Source of the DNA: Ulota crispa | Lineage: Eukaryota; Streptophyta; Bryopsida; Orthotrichales; Orthotrichaceae | DNA: 64,000 nucleotides | Assembly (NCBI GenBank): GCA_963920765.1 | Contig: OY987250.1 | Location: 17,414,409 to 17,478,408, forward strand | Direction: 5' to 3' | In this document: piece by piece, positions 50,589 to 63,100 of the stretch | Layout of the letters: each line of letters opens with the position of its first letter | Numbering within the stretch: the stretch's first letter is position 1 | Translations under genes and position numbers: made by a program | The notes under the pieces: generated by a model | What the model was told of the DNA's origin: nothing | The model's input: the letters and a program-made list of their open reading frames with translations, nothing else | Database searches by the model: none

Positions 50589-51553
50589 GTAGTATGCTCA
50601 TAAACCGTCCAGGCATTAACCCCTAAATGCACCTATCGGAGCTTCTTGGAATTTCCATGAAACTAAACAATCAATCAACCCTATCATAAATTTCATCAAG
50701 TTTTTTCAACTATAACAATACAAATTTAAACCAAACATGTTAGAGATTACATGGGAAGAGAAAACACATCAAATTCACTTATAGTTTGAAAGATTATAAT
50801 GTTTGAACATGAGGGTGTTAAAATTGCAGAAGTGACTTGAAGTCTTCCAATCCTCATTTCACATGCCAAATCTAAAAATTTGGTCAACAAAAAAATATGA
50901 GGTTTAAGGTCATTACATGTCTAACTTTAATCAATTTATGGCTTTCAAAATCTACTCTTATATTTGTTTAAATGGATTTCTAATGTGGATTTTTCTCCAA
51001 GCTCTAGTGTATTTGAGACTCATTTTCAAGATCTTCCAACACAAAAAAACTCAAGATTACAATGAACACCCTTGTACAAAATCTTGAGTAGAAAAACCAT
51101 CAACATTCATTTTCAAAATCAAATTTTTGATGTTGAAAATAGACTTCAAAACAAACTTATATTGAAAAAAATAAAATACAAATTGTGACTCAATAAGGTT
51201 TTATTCATCTTCAAAGTTTTGTAAAGACCCAAATCTGGTCGCTTGGGCATTTAGTCTCTAAAACCACCCACCTTCTCAAATGTTCCCTTGTTGTACATGC
51301 TTTTTTTCATATGTTTTCAAGATGTACAAGAATTGTACACTTGAGGAGGTGGGCAGTTTTAGAGACCTATGGCCTTTCCACTTCAAAATTTCATACCTAA
51401 TTCCACAAAGTTCCAAAAAATATGAGATAACTTGGGATAGATATCAATTCTTTTTGTTTTTCAAGGAAAATTTACTGAAAAATAGTTCAAGAAGTTTCAC
51501 CTCCCCAAAATTTAGTTTCAATCCTTAGATGGATGGTTTATGAGCACACTACC
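50588..51553. mobile_element. Short inverted-repeat element M2, copy 2, interrupted by a TTAA element
   Basis: The ends GGTAGTATGCTCATAAACC and GGTTTATGAGCACACTACC are near-perfect inverted repeats. After removing the TTAA element at 50616-51254 the rest aligns, in reverse complement, with 5966-6278. Shared landmarks are CTCTAAAACCACCCACC facing GGTGGGCAGTTTTAGAG, and CCCCAAAATTTAGTTTCA. The element lies 849 bp upstream of the CCMH start codon, with its internal hairpin on the gene-proximal side, as in the copy upstream of the callose synthase. Confidence 0.78.
50616..51254. mobile_element. TTAA element, subfamily B, copy 2 (right end truncated)
   Basis: It starts TTAACCCCTAAATGCACC and aligns with 30613-31250 across its length. 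The right end stops at GGGCATTTAG, so the last few bases GGGTTAA are missing. It is inserted inside element M2 copy 2. No reading frame. Confidence 0.72.
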
Positions 51554-51829
51554 TTAGCGTTTATCCTTTTCATGGTATGAATTTGCCACGTGTTTGTCCA
51601 AATACTGAAAACTTTGGATGAATTTTTCTTACTTCTAATGAAAGAGTAATGGAAAATACATTGTTATAAATAATAGAATACAACATTTTCTATACATATA
51701 TAGAAGAATACAACCAAAAATAGAATACACAACCAAAAATGGAGATTGGTTGAGAGAGTGTCATGGTGCAACTTCCAATTACATGTTTATCCTTTTACAA
51801 AGGAGAAAGGGGTACATGCATGAAGTGGC

Positions 51830-52060
51830 TTAATCCTTGAACGACCCGAAGGTCTTTCTTGGCCGTATGTATGAGTTTAATACATATCAATTATGATCAC
51901 ATAATGCTTCAATCTCTACTGTGAAACCCTTAATTATCAACCACAATCACACAATGCTTCAATCTCTGATGTTGTTTTGCACTTCTTGAAATTTGGTGAA
52001 AACAATATTTGACTGATACAACCCCGTATCTCCAGAGCCCTAGGGCCTTTCAGGGGTTAA
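51830..52060. mobile_element. TTAA element, subfamily F
   Basis: It starts TTAATCCTTGAACGACC and ends CCTTTCAGGGGTTAA; 231 bp. The left end has a GACC/GGTC hairpin with loop CGAA, the right end GCCC/GGGC around TA. The interior contains an imperfect direct repeat, each unit with ATAATGCTTCAATCTCT or ACAATGCTTCAATCTCT, spaced about 55 bp apart. Confidence 0.7.
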
Positions 52061-54149
52061 ATTGAGGCTTTACTTTGAATCAAATTATTGGCGTGTGTGA
52101 GTTAACCAATCACTTATGGTTTAAATTTTGAATTGACTGTAGTTTTATGATAAAATTGCTAGCCTAGATTTTTTTATTGCAAGGATTTTCCTATTGCCTC
52201 TGTTTGTACAATAGATACTTGTACTTGTATCTAAGTGATTTATTCAAACTTTTTGGAATATGGCTAAAGGAAGCTCAAATTGATTGTGATTTCAATTATC
52301 TCTAAAAGAAAAGAAGTAAACTATTGACTTGGTGAATATGAAATGCTTATAAATACAATTTAACTCATAAGGTCATATATTTTTAAATATATACATTTGT
52401 TGCATTCCGTGTTCCACGTTTATGGGAATATTCTTAAAGGGCATGTTGGATGTTGATGAATTCAAGGATAAGTTAATGGTTTATTTATATAATAATTTTA
52501 TATATCTTTCAATTACCAAAAAGCCATGACGATAAGCATATTTTTGTTTTTACTATTTTCAAAAAATTATGGTGTAAAAAGTTGAGTGTATAATCATATG
52601 AGTCAACATAAGCTATCAATAATAGGAATCAAGCAACATCCTAAGGTCCCTAAATTTGGTTCTTATTGTATTTTTTTATGGAATATTCTATCAAATAATT
52701 TTACTGATTTCAACTAAATTAACATAAAATTTTCCAATGTTTTCATTATTATCCTCTTGTATCCTAAATGTTTTGGTGTCAATTAGGGTTCATGATATCT
52801 CCAATTTTGGCATCTAAACAAAAGGCACAAAGAACACATTACAAGTCCAAGATTAATCCTTGTAATGTTTAACTTAAAGTTATGAAGTAATTATTTCTTT
52901 ATCACTAAGTACTATTAGAAGTAGAAATATAAAAGCAATATCTTTTTCTTTCCTAATTTGAAAACATTTTTACAGTTGTGATAAGAATTTTAAACAATAA
53001 GTTCCAAAAAAGAAGCATTACTCCTTGAGTAACTCCTATTAACTCAAGTAAAGATATATTGTTGGTTTTAAGATATTTGCCTAACCTATCAAATTTGTAT
53101 GTCTAAATCCAAAAAATGAATCGGAATTTTTCTTAAGGACAAATGATTCTAACCGATTTGAAGATTATTTTTCTTCTTATACTGACTTTTCCAACTTCAA
53201 TTACATGAATAATTTTTCATCATTAGGCTAAATGTTTGCTATTTAGTTTCCTTTTTGTTTTTGCAGAAATTGTAACTTTATAGTACATCGAAAACTTATT
53301 TATTGATTTCAACATTACATTTATTTATTTTTGCAATTTCAGTTGGTTGCCATTGCATTGAAAACCCGTTCTTTCCAAACAAAAGGGTAAATGATTGCGC
53401 TTATTTTTGGTCCAATTAGTCTCCAAGTTCACAAAACTGCAATTTTTGCATGTGAAATTTATAAGTGCATGATTACCCTTCAAATGCAAAATTGTCAACT
53501 TTGGTGTTTAGGATAAACGTAAAAGAGAAAAAAAAAATTAAACATTATATTATAAATGCTAAAGTATCACTTCTATCAATCCTTTAGTTGACATTAGTTA
53601 TAACTGCAATACTTTTCTAAAACACTTACAAAACAACCACGCAACAAGAACAACAGCAACACAGTTAGTTGACCTTCAAATCTTGGTTATGAAGGTTTCG
53701 ACCAATTAAAAGTAAGCTAAAAATCCTTTTGTTAATGAATTAAATTTGATTCAACAACTCTTGTTTCTTTGAGCTTATTTCTCAAATTAAAATATTAGAG
53801 GTTGACACCTGTATCTTGCTGATGATTCGACTATAATATTTTTCCTTAATTTCACAAGCTCGTTAGCCAATTGTCCATAAATAAACTTGGACTAATCCGT
53901 CATATTGTTATTATCCTTTTAATGGCTTGTAATTCAGTTTCCTTCCATGTTGTGGATTTCAAATTTTATTTTTATATGGTTTCTAATCCAAATTCCAACC
54001 TAATCTATAAAAATGATGTTGAAGTTCAGTTGGCAATTACTTTTGTTATCACGACATTAAAAAGGCCCATACGCTTCAAAATACAAACTACCAAGCATGG
54101 TACATCCACTTGCAATCTTGGTGCCATCCCTTTCAATATCCAACCATCT
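52061..54149. other. AT-rich intergenic DNA
   Basis: Two kilobases of AT-rich DNA with no gene, repeat end or conserved frame that I recognise. The plus-strand frame at 53871-54185 runs into the TTAA element at 54150 and is not credible. Confidence 0.5.
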
Positions 54150-54399
54150 TTAACCCCTGAGCGTCCAGCTCAAAATCCGGTTTAGACAGACCTCCTTGCA
54201 ATCAAAGTGCCCCTATGAACTGAAAAATACAATCTACAATATTGAAACCATACAAATTGTTAGTAGGAATCATCTCCATCGTGATGGGCTTGATTGGAGG
54301 TGGTTTCATCAAAGAAGCAATGAGATTACCTCACTCAAACTTGTGTTGATCCAATTTTTGTAAAGACATTATAATGTCTCATGGGCGCTCACGGGTTAA
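54150..54399. mobile_element. TTAA element, subfamily D, copy 2
   Basis: It starts TTAACCCCTGAGCGTCC and ends GGGCGCTCACGGGTTAA; 250 bp. The left end has a TGAGC/GCTCA hairpin with a 5-base loop. Near the right end GACATTATAATGTC is a perfect 14-bp palindrome. The right TTAA (54396-54399) is shared with the next element. Confidence 0.75.
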
Positions 54400-54644
54400 C
54401 CCTTGAGCGCCCCAGTGACCACTATGTGGTCGCTCAAATTTGAAAGATGTTTATATTTGACTCTTATCCTCTTCTTAATGGTAAAGTCAAAGGACTTTTA
54501 CTTTTTCAAATACCTCCAGACATGTGTCTACTACCATTCAAAAAAAATTCAAGCTATTTGACTCTAATTAGATATTACTTTTATTAAACTAAGTACACAA
54601 GGGTATAAATTTGAGTGAATAAGGCCTAGGTGCTCAGGGGTTAA
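54396..54644. mobile_element. TTAA element, subfamily D, copy 3
   Basis: It starts TTAACCCTTGAGCGCCCC and ends GGTGCTCAGGGGTTAA; 249 bp. The left end holds GACCAC/GTGGTC with loop TAT, enclosed by GAGCG and CGCTC. It adjoins copy 2 head to tail through one shared TTAA. No reading frame. Confidence 0.75.
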
Positions 54645-55135
54645 GCATCTAATCCTTACACAACAGTCTACAGAAATAAAACGAAAAAATCCATTTTCTT
54701 TCATAGTAGACACAATACAAAAAAAAACCGGTTTCATCCACTAAAAAAAATCCATTTGTTTTCCCACAAAAATGAAACCAATACTACCTTTAGAATCAAT
54801 ATTTTGATCACACATCTTCTTCACACCTTTAAAAAGAAAAGCTACTTACGGAGACTTGCCCCTCACACAGCCATACAAAGGAAGTAATGTTTTTGCCTTT
54901 TCAAATAAGACCGCATGGGAAAAATACAAAAAACAACAAAACTAAAGGGTGTTTCAAAATTAATAACTAGAACGAAGATGCCATGTCGTACAATGCCTTT
55001 GACATGCATGAGCACCAAAAGTCCAAAAATAAATAATAAATATTGAAATTGTACTAAAGTATGTAGGCAAGTGAAGATGTTTTATAAGAGGCCTAGCTAG
55101 AATGAGATCAACGGAGTAATTCCCGATTTCTCACT
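54645..55135. other. AT-rich intergenic DNA
   Basis: Spacer between TTAA elements; nothing recognised. Confidence 0.5.
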
Positions 55136-56040
55136 TTATCCCCTAAATGCCTGAGGGTACTTTTCTTGGTTGAGGAAGGTATTTTGCAAGTTTTTGAACT
55201 GTAGTCATACACTTATTATGAAATATTGATAAAAAAATATAATTGTAGGATCTTGAACCTCAAGGTTTCTGCATGATATTAACAAAAATGATCTAAAAAA
55301 GGCATGCAAATGTTAAGATACTTGTGATTGAATGTGAATGAGTTCATTTTATTTTGTTTTTTTATCCACCCAAAATTTGTTGTGAAAAATGGTAACTTTT
55401 GTATACATAATTGGAAACAACCACATATAGTGATTTTGTATTTGTTGTTGTTACTTCAAAAATAATGGCTCTCCTTCCAAATTCATGACCATTATTTCAT
55501 AAATGAGCTTGCAATGCAACTATCAAAGAGCTACCACTTCATGTAAAGAATTTTTTTTAACTCTAATTTTTGACCAAATTCATTGTGAAGGAAAGAGAAT
55601 TCAATGACAAATGAATCATACTTTGAATAATAAAAAAATTCTAAGTGAAACTAGCACAAAAAAAAAAATCAGATTTTTGTTAAATGATGAAATTTCAATG
55701 GAAGGGCCCTCGCTGCCTAAAGGAGAGCCCAAGGGAAAATTTGACTTTATGCTCAACTTGTTGCTTGTTTTTCCATTATGACATCTTGTCATAGGCTCTT
55801 TAGTGACACTATTCATAACACTACTTGGTGTGCAACAAGCATGCTTGCACTTTTGCTTCCACCAAAAACATTTGAAATGTAATATGGAAGATATTTGAAT
55901 TGGACATTAAACCTAATTTAATTTAGAGTGCAACTTCTCCAAAAAAGTAAAATTAAAAAAAGATTAAAACCTAAATTATCAACAAGGTTTTAAAGTTCCC
56001 TGAACACCCAAATTTGGTGCCTCAAGCATTTAGGGGTGAA
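55136..56040. mobile_element. TTAA element, subfamily B, copy 3 (decayed ends)
   Basis: It starts TTATCCCCTAAATGCC and ends AAGCATTTAGGGGTGAA, so both TTAA sites have mutated by one base and the copy looks old. The right end matches copies 1 and 2 (CCAAATTTGGTGCC before GCATTTAG). At 905 bp it is longer than the other B copies, so the interior is probably rearranged or carries unrelated sequence. The minus-strand frame at 55616-55816 inside it is not conserved in the other copies. Confidence 0.65.
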
Positions 56041-58444
56041 CGTGAATGGCACTATTTTAAACTTTCCACTAATGATTTGGATTTCCACTCTTGATTGGAA
56101 AGGAGTCTCCCAAATAGTTTTTATTAGGCTTTTCATTGGTTGAGCAACTAGCCACCGTGGAATGCACACATGTGAGGTAAACATGGATAGAACCATCTAT
56201 GTCTGCAGACTCTGCACAACCATTTCAGAAAATCAACTAACATTTGCAACTTTCATTCAATGTTTGGCACACCCTCGGATCTTTTGAGTAAAGTTTGACA
56301 ATTTCACCCATTTTCACCCTAGGCCCAAGGTAACCATCATCAAAACGAGGTAAGATTGTGGCAAAATTTGTCTAAAAAAGGTTCTTAAGGTATTATGTTT
56401 GCATTTTGTATTAGAGTTGTCTACTTTTTGCCATTGAAGCTACCCTAGCATTTAACTTGCACTTGTTTGTACAAATGCTTGCACTTCCTTTTGCAAGAGC
56501 CTTTTGTTTTAGTTCTCAACCTAAAATGAAACATTAAGTTATAATATTCATGTATTTGTGAAAACGTCACATGGCATTTGAGTATGTCATAACTAATGTC
56601 TTTGCACATTCTATAAAAGATGGTTGTGTTTAATGTTGTAATACATGTAAAATGCATAATGATCTTTGGAAAGTCAGTTAATATCAAAATTGTCCATTGT
56701 CATATAAATATGAGAAGTTTTGTATATAAACAACCAAATCTATGTGTTTCCATGATTAAATTTAACCAACCTTAAAATAAAATCTCATGGAAATGAGACA
56801 TTTTCATAAATACAGTGTTTTGAATATAGCCCTTCCACAAGTATCTTAAAATGATTTGCTTTTCCTTTCTCTAAACCATTCAAACAAAGACTTTGTGTAA
56901 ACTTGAGTCAATTCATAATTTTCTACTTGAATGCTAAAAAAGAGATACAAAACTTAAACTATTAATGATAACAAGGACAAATCCTCACTTTTTATTTGGT
57001 GTTCTAATGCATAGTCTACAACAAAATGTAAGGTGCTTCTAGCTGAAATTAGTTACAACACAATAAATAACCATTTATTGTAATTCTTCCTAAAGAACAC
57101 AACTTTCTCATGACATTTTGTCAAAAGATAATCTTTTGTAATATACAAAGCAAAGAAAACCTCACATACAATATACCATTTTTTTCAAGATTTAATTCTT
57201 TGCATCATAGGTGCATTGCTATTGATGACATAATGGACATAGTAATTTGGAAGTGTTATTTTCCAACGTTCGATTTTTATTTGGAATCACATGTTATTTC
57301 TACAATGCATTTCTTATATGCAATTTCAACAAAATAAACTTGGTCTCTAATTCATCGAATACTTTAACAAAATATATCTTAAAATCCTATCTTATGATCC
57401 ATCAAATATGATGGAATTATATCATAATATCTAGAATGCGTTGTTTTTTCAAGATTTCTAAAGAATAAATTGATTTTTTAAATAAATAAACCAAAACCGT
57501 GTATACGAATATTTAAAAAAGTGATTTTGAAAATCATAGTTGATGTGATTGAACGAAATTTATATAATATTTCTAGCATTCGTCAAGTGTCCCATAATAC
57601 ACCATTTTTTTAGTGAATCTTGTCGAAATTACATGCATGCACAATATTACCTTGTGGTATGTACCATGTTTGTACTGTATACTTTTTCATCGATCTACTT
57701 TATAATAATTGATGAACTGATTAAAATTTCCAAATATTTGTAACAATAATCATCTAAAAGGGCAAAGCTTCATTACAAAACTTATGTATGCCTTCTTTTT
57801 TGGAACATAAATTATTTATGCTAACAAATATCTACATCATTACTTGGATCAAAATTTATTAATGCGTGTTGTATAGAAGGTGGAACCAAGCTAAATCTTT
57901 TTGATGATGGATGATAATAAAATCTGTTGAAATAAAAACAATACCATCCAAATATTAGGACATAAATGGTAAAATTATTAAGATACTTATATGACTAATC
58001 ACATGATTATTAAAAAAGAGTACCTACTTGTGTATTTGCATGATAAAGTTAAAGAAATGTTGAATGAAGTACAAATATTCAAAACTTGACATATAGACGA
58101 CGCTATTTTGTGAGCATAAAATTGGTGAGCCCATGAGCAGTGAGTCAAGATTTTGTGAGCAAGAATCAATTTTGAGTTCAAAATTATTAGAAATTTTTAA
58201 AAGCAATAAGATTTTCAAGAGATGAATGTTTATAATGTATAATTATAAGGCCATATGGATAAATTTGTAAGTGAAATTTAATATTTTAACAAAAAATCAA
58301 GGCTCATGAATCCCTACTGACAATTTACCATTCTCCCATGACATACACAAGATCTTTTAGTATGAAATGGAAGCTCTCTCAATAGAATGCACACTAACAT
58401 TTTGTAGAACTATAATGGGTTTTGTTTTTTATTTCTTCATTACA
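56041..58444. other. AT-rich intergenic DNA
   Basis: No gene or repeat boundary recognised over 2.4 kb. Short frames are numerous, as expected for AT-rich sequence, and none shows a recognisable protein. Confidence 0.5.
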
Positions 58445-58733
58445 AAGGATTTGGGCCCAAGAAAGGGCTATGAGTTTGGATGTTCCCAATGTTGGGAACC
58501 AGCCACTGTTGGTTGTCAAAAAAAAATCAAAAAACTAAAAAATAAAATAAAAGTAAAAAGTCATAAAAAGTTTTTTTTTTTCAAAAATAATAATTAAATA
58601 ATAACATTTGAAGTGGTCACCCTAATGCCATGTCATATTGCTACAGATTGTCTATGTGGAAGTGTTGTGAAAATGTTCCCAAAGTTCCCCATAATTTTGG
58701 AGGAAGGGGCCCATTCTTGGGTCCAAATCCCTT
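58445..58733. mobile_element. Probable MITE with 25-bp inverted ends
   Basis: AAGGATTTGGGCCCAAGAA at the left pairs with TTCTTGGGTCCAAATCCCTT at the right, giving inverted ends of about 25 bp with two or three mismatches around a 289-bp non-coding body. Only one copy is seen in the window and the target duplication is unclear, so the exact boundaries are tentative. Confidence 0.55.
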
Positions 58734-59403
58734 ATAATGTTAAACTTTGTAACTTAGAAGTTAAATGATGAGAGTTGAGAGTCTAACCGATGACCACGTT
58801 CATTTTTATGTTCTTGCCATCCTTGTTGTAAATATGAAGGTTGTACATCATCTTCATTTTCATTTATTTTCAACTCGTTTAAATCGGTACAAAACGATTC
58901 GCTCTAAACCATAAACCCAAAAACAAGTAATGAATTTAGTGAAAATAAAATAAAGTAATTTAAGATTGATTGATGTCAATAAATAAATGAATTCGTGTGT
59001 GTTTGAACAACCTTGTTTAAAATCTTTTATCACTATAGTAGCACAAGTTTCATTTTTGTATTATTATGTATTAAACCATATTTTTTATGCATTAGTGAGC
59101 TTCAAATGAATTGAATAGAACAAAGTACAGAGTATTGTACACATGTTATAATTAACAAATTATGATATGCTTATGTAATTGTGGACTATTCATAATATTA
59201 AGAGATCTTTCCATGTTTAAACAAAATATTGGGAAGATCACTTGACATTTTGCATATATCTTCAAACTTTTCTTTTTGAATTGTTTTGTATGATATTTGA
59301 ATAGTCCACAACAATGTTTGAGAAGAAAGTTTGACTTCAACAGTTGAAGTCTAGCATTTTTCATTTCAAGTGGTTTTCATTGGAATGTACCAATTACTTT
59401 CTA
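58734..59403. other. AT-rich intergenic DNA
   Basis: Nothing recognised between the two elements. Confidence 0.5.
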
Positions 59404-59985
59404 CTCCCTCTGTCCCAATACAAAGCTCCAAATTAGGCATAGTCCTTGTCCCACTAAAAAGCTCCTTTTTGCTAATTTCAATCGCTGAGAAAGCGTTTGT
59501 CATGTCCAATCATCTCATGGGGGCAAGTTAAGCAATTAAAGAGCATTCCTCTCCTAACAAGCTTGGCCTTGCCTATATGAGGTACCATTGTTGGTACTAA
59601 TCTTTAAATGATCAATCATGAGGAGCTAGCCACATGTACAAATATGGTACTTTTTGCATGGAATTTGGGTGCCCAAACGGCAACATCAAAGCTGGAGATT
59701 TTGCACACATTTGATACATGGTATATTGATTCTAGAATGCATGTGTCATTAGTTCAAAGATTAAAATAATGAGGAGCCAGCAGCCTTCACAAACTATGCA
59801 CAATTATGGTACTTTTTGCATGGAATTTGGATGTCTAAATGGCAATATAAAAACTTGAGATTTTGCAAATATTTGGTAGGTGGTATATTGATTCTAGAAT
59901 GCATTTGTCACTAGCATAATGACTAAAAATACAATTAATCCCTCATGGAGAAGTTTTTTGGAGCTTTATAATGGGACAAAGGGAG
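59404..59985. mobile_element. Stowaway/mariner-like element, uninterrupted copy
   Basis: It starts CTCCCTCTGTCCC and ends GGGACAAAGGGAG, flanked by TA (59402-59403 and 59986-59987), the duplication of Tc1/mariner and Stowaway elements. At 582 bp it is longer than typical Stowaway copies because a stretch of about 170 bp is tandemly duplicated inside; TGGTACTTTTTGCATGGAAT occurs in both halves. It aligns with the split copy at 42873-44956 and preserves the empty TTAA site at 59528-59531. Confidence 0.85.
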
Positions 59986-60129
59986 TATATTTGTACCACA
60001 ATATACTATATTTTAGTTTTTTGGTAAAATTTGATGAAATTTTTAGTGTTATTTCAAATTTAACTGGTTTTTTTTGCAATTTGAAGACAACATACTAGAT
60101 GTTGGTTCTCCTTGGACATGAGTCCACAA

Positions 60130-63100
60130 TTAATTAAATACATTGTAAATCTTTAAAAGAACTTTTATTATCTAAATCCAATGGATAATGCATTAGTGCA
60201 ATTATAAAACTTAGAAAATAAATAAAAACTCACATCACTTGTTTGTGAACAACTTGGAGTGCTTCTTTGTGCAACTCCTCCTCTAATAACGTTGCAATTA
60301 CCTTCATAAAACTCAGCATTAGATCCATCATGGTCGTTGCATTCTTGGATGGTACATGCAGGTCGTACTACTCTTTCCGGTGGAAGACATGATCGACCTT
60401 GCAAAGGTGTCCAAGATGCAGGATATCTTCGAGGAAGATGAGAATTTGTCAATAAACTGTTGCTTCTATAGTGATTGATTGTTGATCCAATATGAGGAGA
60501 ATGGTTATTATGGTCATAATTTTCATTGTATTCACAACAAGAACTATCATCACTATAACGAGTTTTGAAGTTGTTTATTGCTTCATGTTGTATACAACTA
60601 CAAGATGTACAATCGCTTCTTGTTGAATTACAACAATCTTTGTTAACACGTGGATAGTCGCATTGTGCACATTCACTTCTTATATGCCGACAACGATCTC
60701 TTCCATTACGCAATTGGATCTCGTTATGATGAAATGCTTTGGAATCACCAATGCTATCATGGTTAATATCACGTTGTTGGTTAGACTTTTTTCGCTTACC
60801 ATCTTGGCTTACAACTTGTTTAAGTTTATGATATTTTGGATAGCTTAATCTTTTATTATTGTGTTTTTCTTTATAATCAATTTCAGATTCGCTACTTGTA
60901 TTGCAATTTAATGTATCATATTGTTTTTGTTTCAAAGCTTTTTTTGGATTATGAAAACCTTCATTTTCAGAACTTGAAGATGATTCATTTTTTTGTTTCT
61001 TGTCTTTAGAATGGCATGAAGTTTTTATTTTTTTCTTTAATTCTGAAAATTTTGGGAATTTTGGGAATTTTGGTGTGCTTCTAGCATACGGCTGATATTT
61101 ATTCATTGTTTGAGAGTTATTCATGTTTTTGCCGCTGCAACCTAAAAGTCAAAGAAAAGACATTGGTGCTAAGCAATGCATATAGTTTTTGGTAATAAAA
61201 AGTGCACATTTGATTGAAGTTTGGAGTTTGAAAGATACTGGAAAATATTATATAATCATACTTGTATAGTTACCAATTTAAGTTTAATCAATTTTTATGA
61301 TTTTAACACTACTTTAAAAAAAAAAATCTTATGAAAAAATACCTCCATTCTCAATGAACAATTGGACTATTCCTCCTCCTCCACTTTTGTCACATAAAGT
61401 ATTATCATGCGGTACTGGTAACCGAACATGACGATGCTCATCAATGTTTTCATATCTTGGTTCATAGGCCAATGCTTGTCTTGGCTCATACTTTGGTTCA
61501 TATCTTGGCTCAAATTTTGGTTGTGGCTGTATTTTCACTATTTTACACTTTAGGAAAATCAATATCAACTTTTTATCCTAAAATATGTGATTTATTATAT
61601 TAAAAAAATCAAACTTGTTTACATGTATTTTTATTCTTTCTAAAATCAGCAATTTATAAATAAAATAAGGATTCTTTTTGAGTGCAACTTCAAAATTAAA
61701 ACCTAACATACAAAAACAAAAAAAACTGTTGCTTTTTATGAAATTAAAAAAATTGCAAAAATCATGTAAGCATTTAAATGCTAAAGTATTGTAAGAAGTT
61801 CAAATATTTTCCTAGCTTTGTTTTGGCTTTCATTGTCCTACGGAATATATCTAAAAGAACAATATTTGAACTCAAAAAGCAGTTGCATCCTATAACACTC
61901 AAACTAATCATCAAAATTATACTAAAAAAACGTAAGAAAGGAAAAAAAAATCAACTAATTTCTTGTTGAGTGTTGTGTGTCTTTTCAAAAAAATCATGAT
62001 TGACATACAAGTACCAGTAATTGTAAAAGGATTGAATCACAATCTCTTAGGCCAAGTTCTACCTTTATTTATTTTTAGTTTTCAATCAAATAAACCATAA
62101 CGCTTATAAATAAAAGAGATGAAATATATAAAATTTTCAAACTATTATTTTTACACATATTTTTTTACCTTTACATCTCTCGGTTTGTAACCTCCAAATG
62201 TTCAATTCAATTAAAAATTATAATCTTTTGCTTTGCAAAGGCAAATTTTATAGAAGAATATGATATGTTATATTAAATTGTCAATGGTGTGCGTAATTTA
62301 AAGATAAAAGAAAGACCGCAAGATGTAATAAAAAGAATCCGTATTTTTTTAATATATATTTTAGCCCCTAAAGGACCATTGTCCCTACGGGGGACAAATG
62401 GGATTTTGGGCATGTACCTATGGCTAAACTACTTTGCGTAATTTTTTGAAACTTTTTTTGAAGATGAGGAATTCAAAAATCTGCATGGGCATCTAAATTT
62501 TCCTTCATTTTGACAATTATTGAAGAAGTTATGCATGAATTTTTGAAAACATGCAAGATTGGGCAACCAATTTTTTTGTTTAAATTATTTTTTTTCAAAA
62601 TAAAAATCTGAAATTGGTTCTTCAGATTTATATATATGTGGGGAGCTTTGAATCATTCAATTTGGATTTATGAGTGAAAAGTATTAGTTTGCGGGCAGGT
62701 ACGGGACTCCCATAATTACTTTCTTTTGCCTTTGGTACTTTACTTTTTTGTGTTCTTTGTGAATTTGTTTTTTGACTTCTTTTTTTTCCAAGTTGTAGTA
62801 GACTAAGATACCTTGTTTTTCACCATTTGGATCAACATTATTCATATTCTCAATTTTCCATAAATCCTCCAATTTTTGCCTACTGTATTTGCAAACTTCA
62901 TGGCCTTACAGCATTGCAAGATTTTACAAAGTATGATTCACACCTCCAATTCATTTGAAAATTCTCCCACACTTACCTAACTTGGTTTTCTACATGGAAA
63001 AAATAAACCTCAACTTTGCGTAGAGCAATTTTTTTGATTTAGGGGCAATCAAAGGCTTCTGAAATTTTTGGGCAGCAGGGGAAAAAGCTTTTTTTTTCAC

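Noticed and set aside
50278..50616. Frames of 84-112 codons on both strands upstream of CCMH
   Set aside because: Mutually overlapping and without recognisable domains; they fit an untranslated leader better than a gene.
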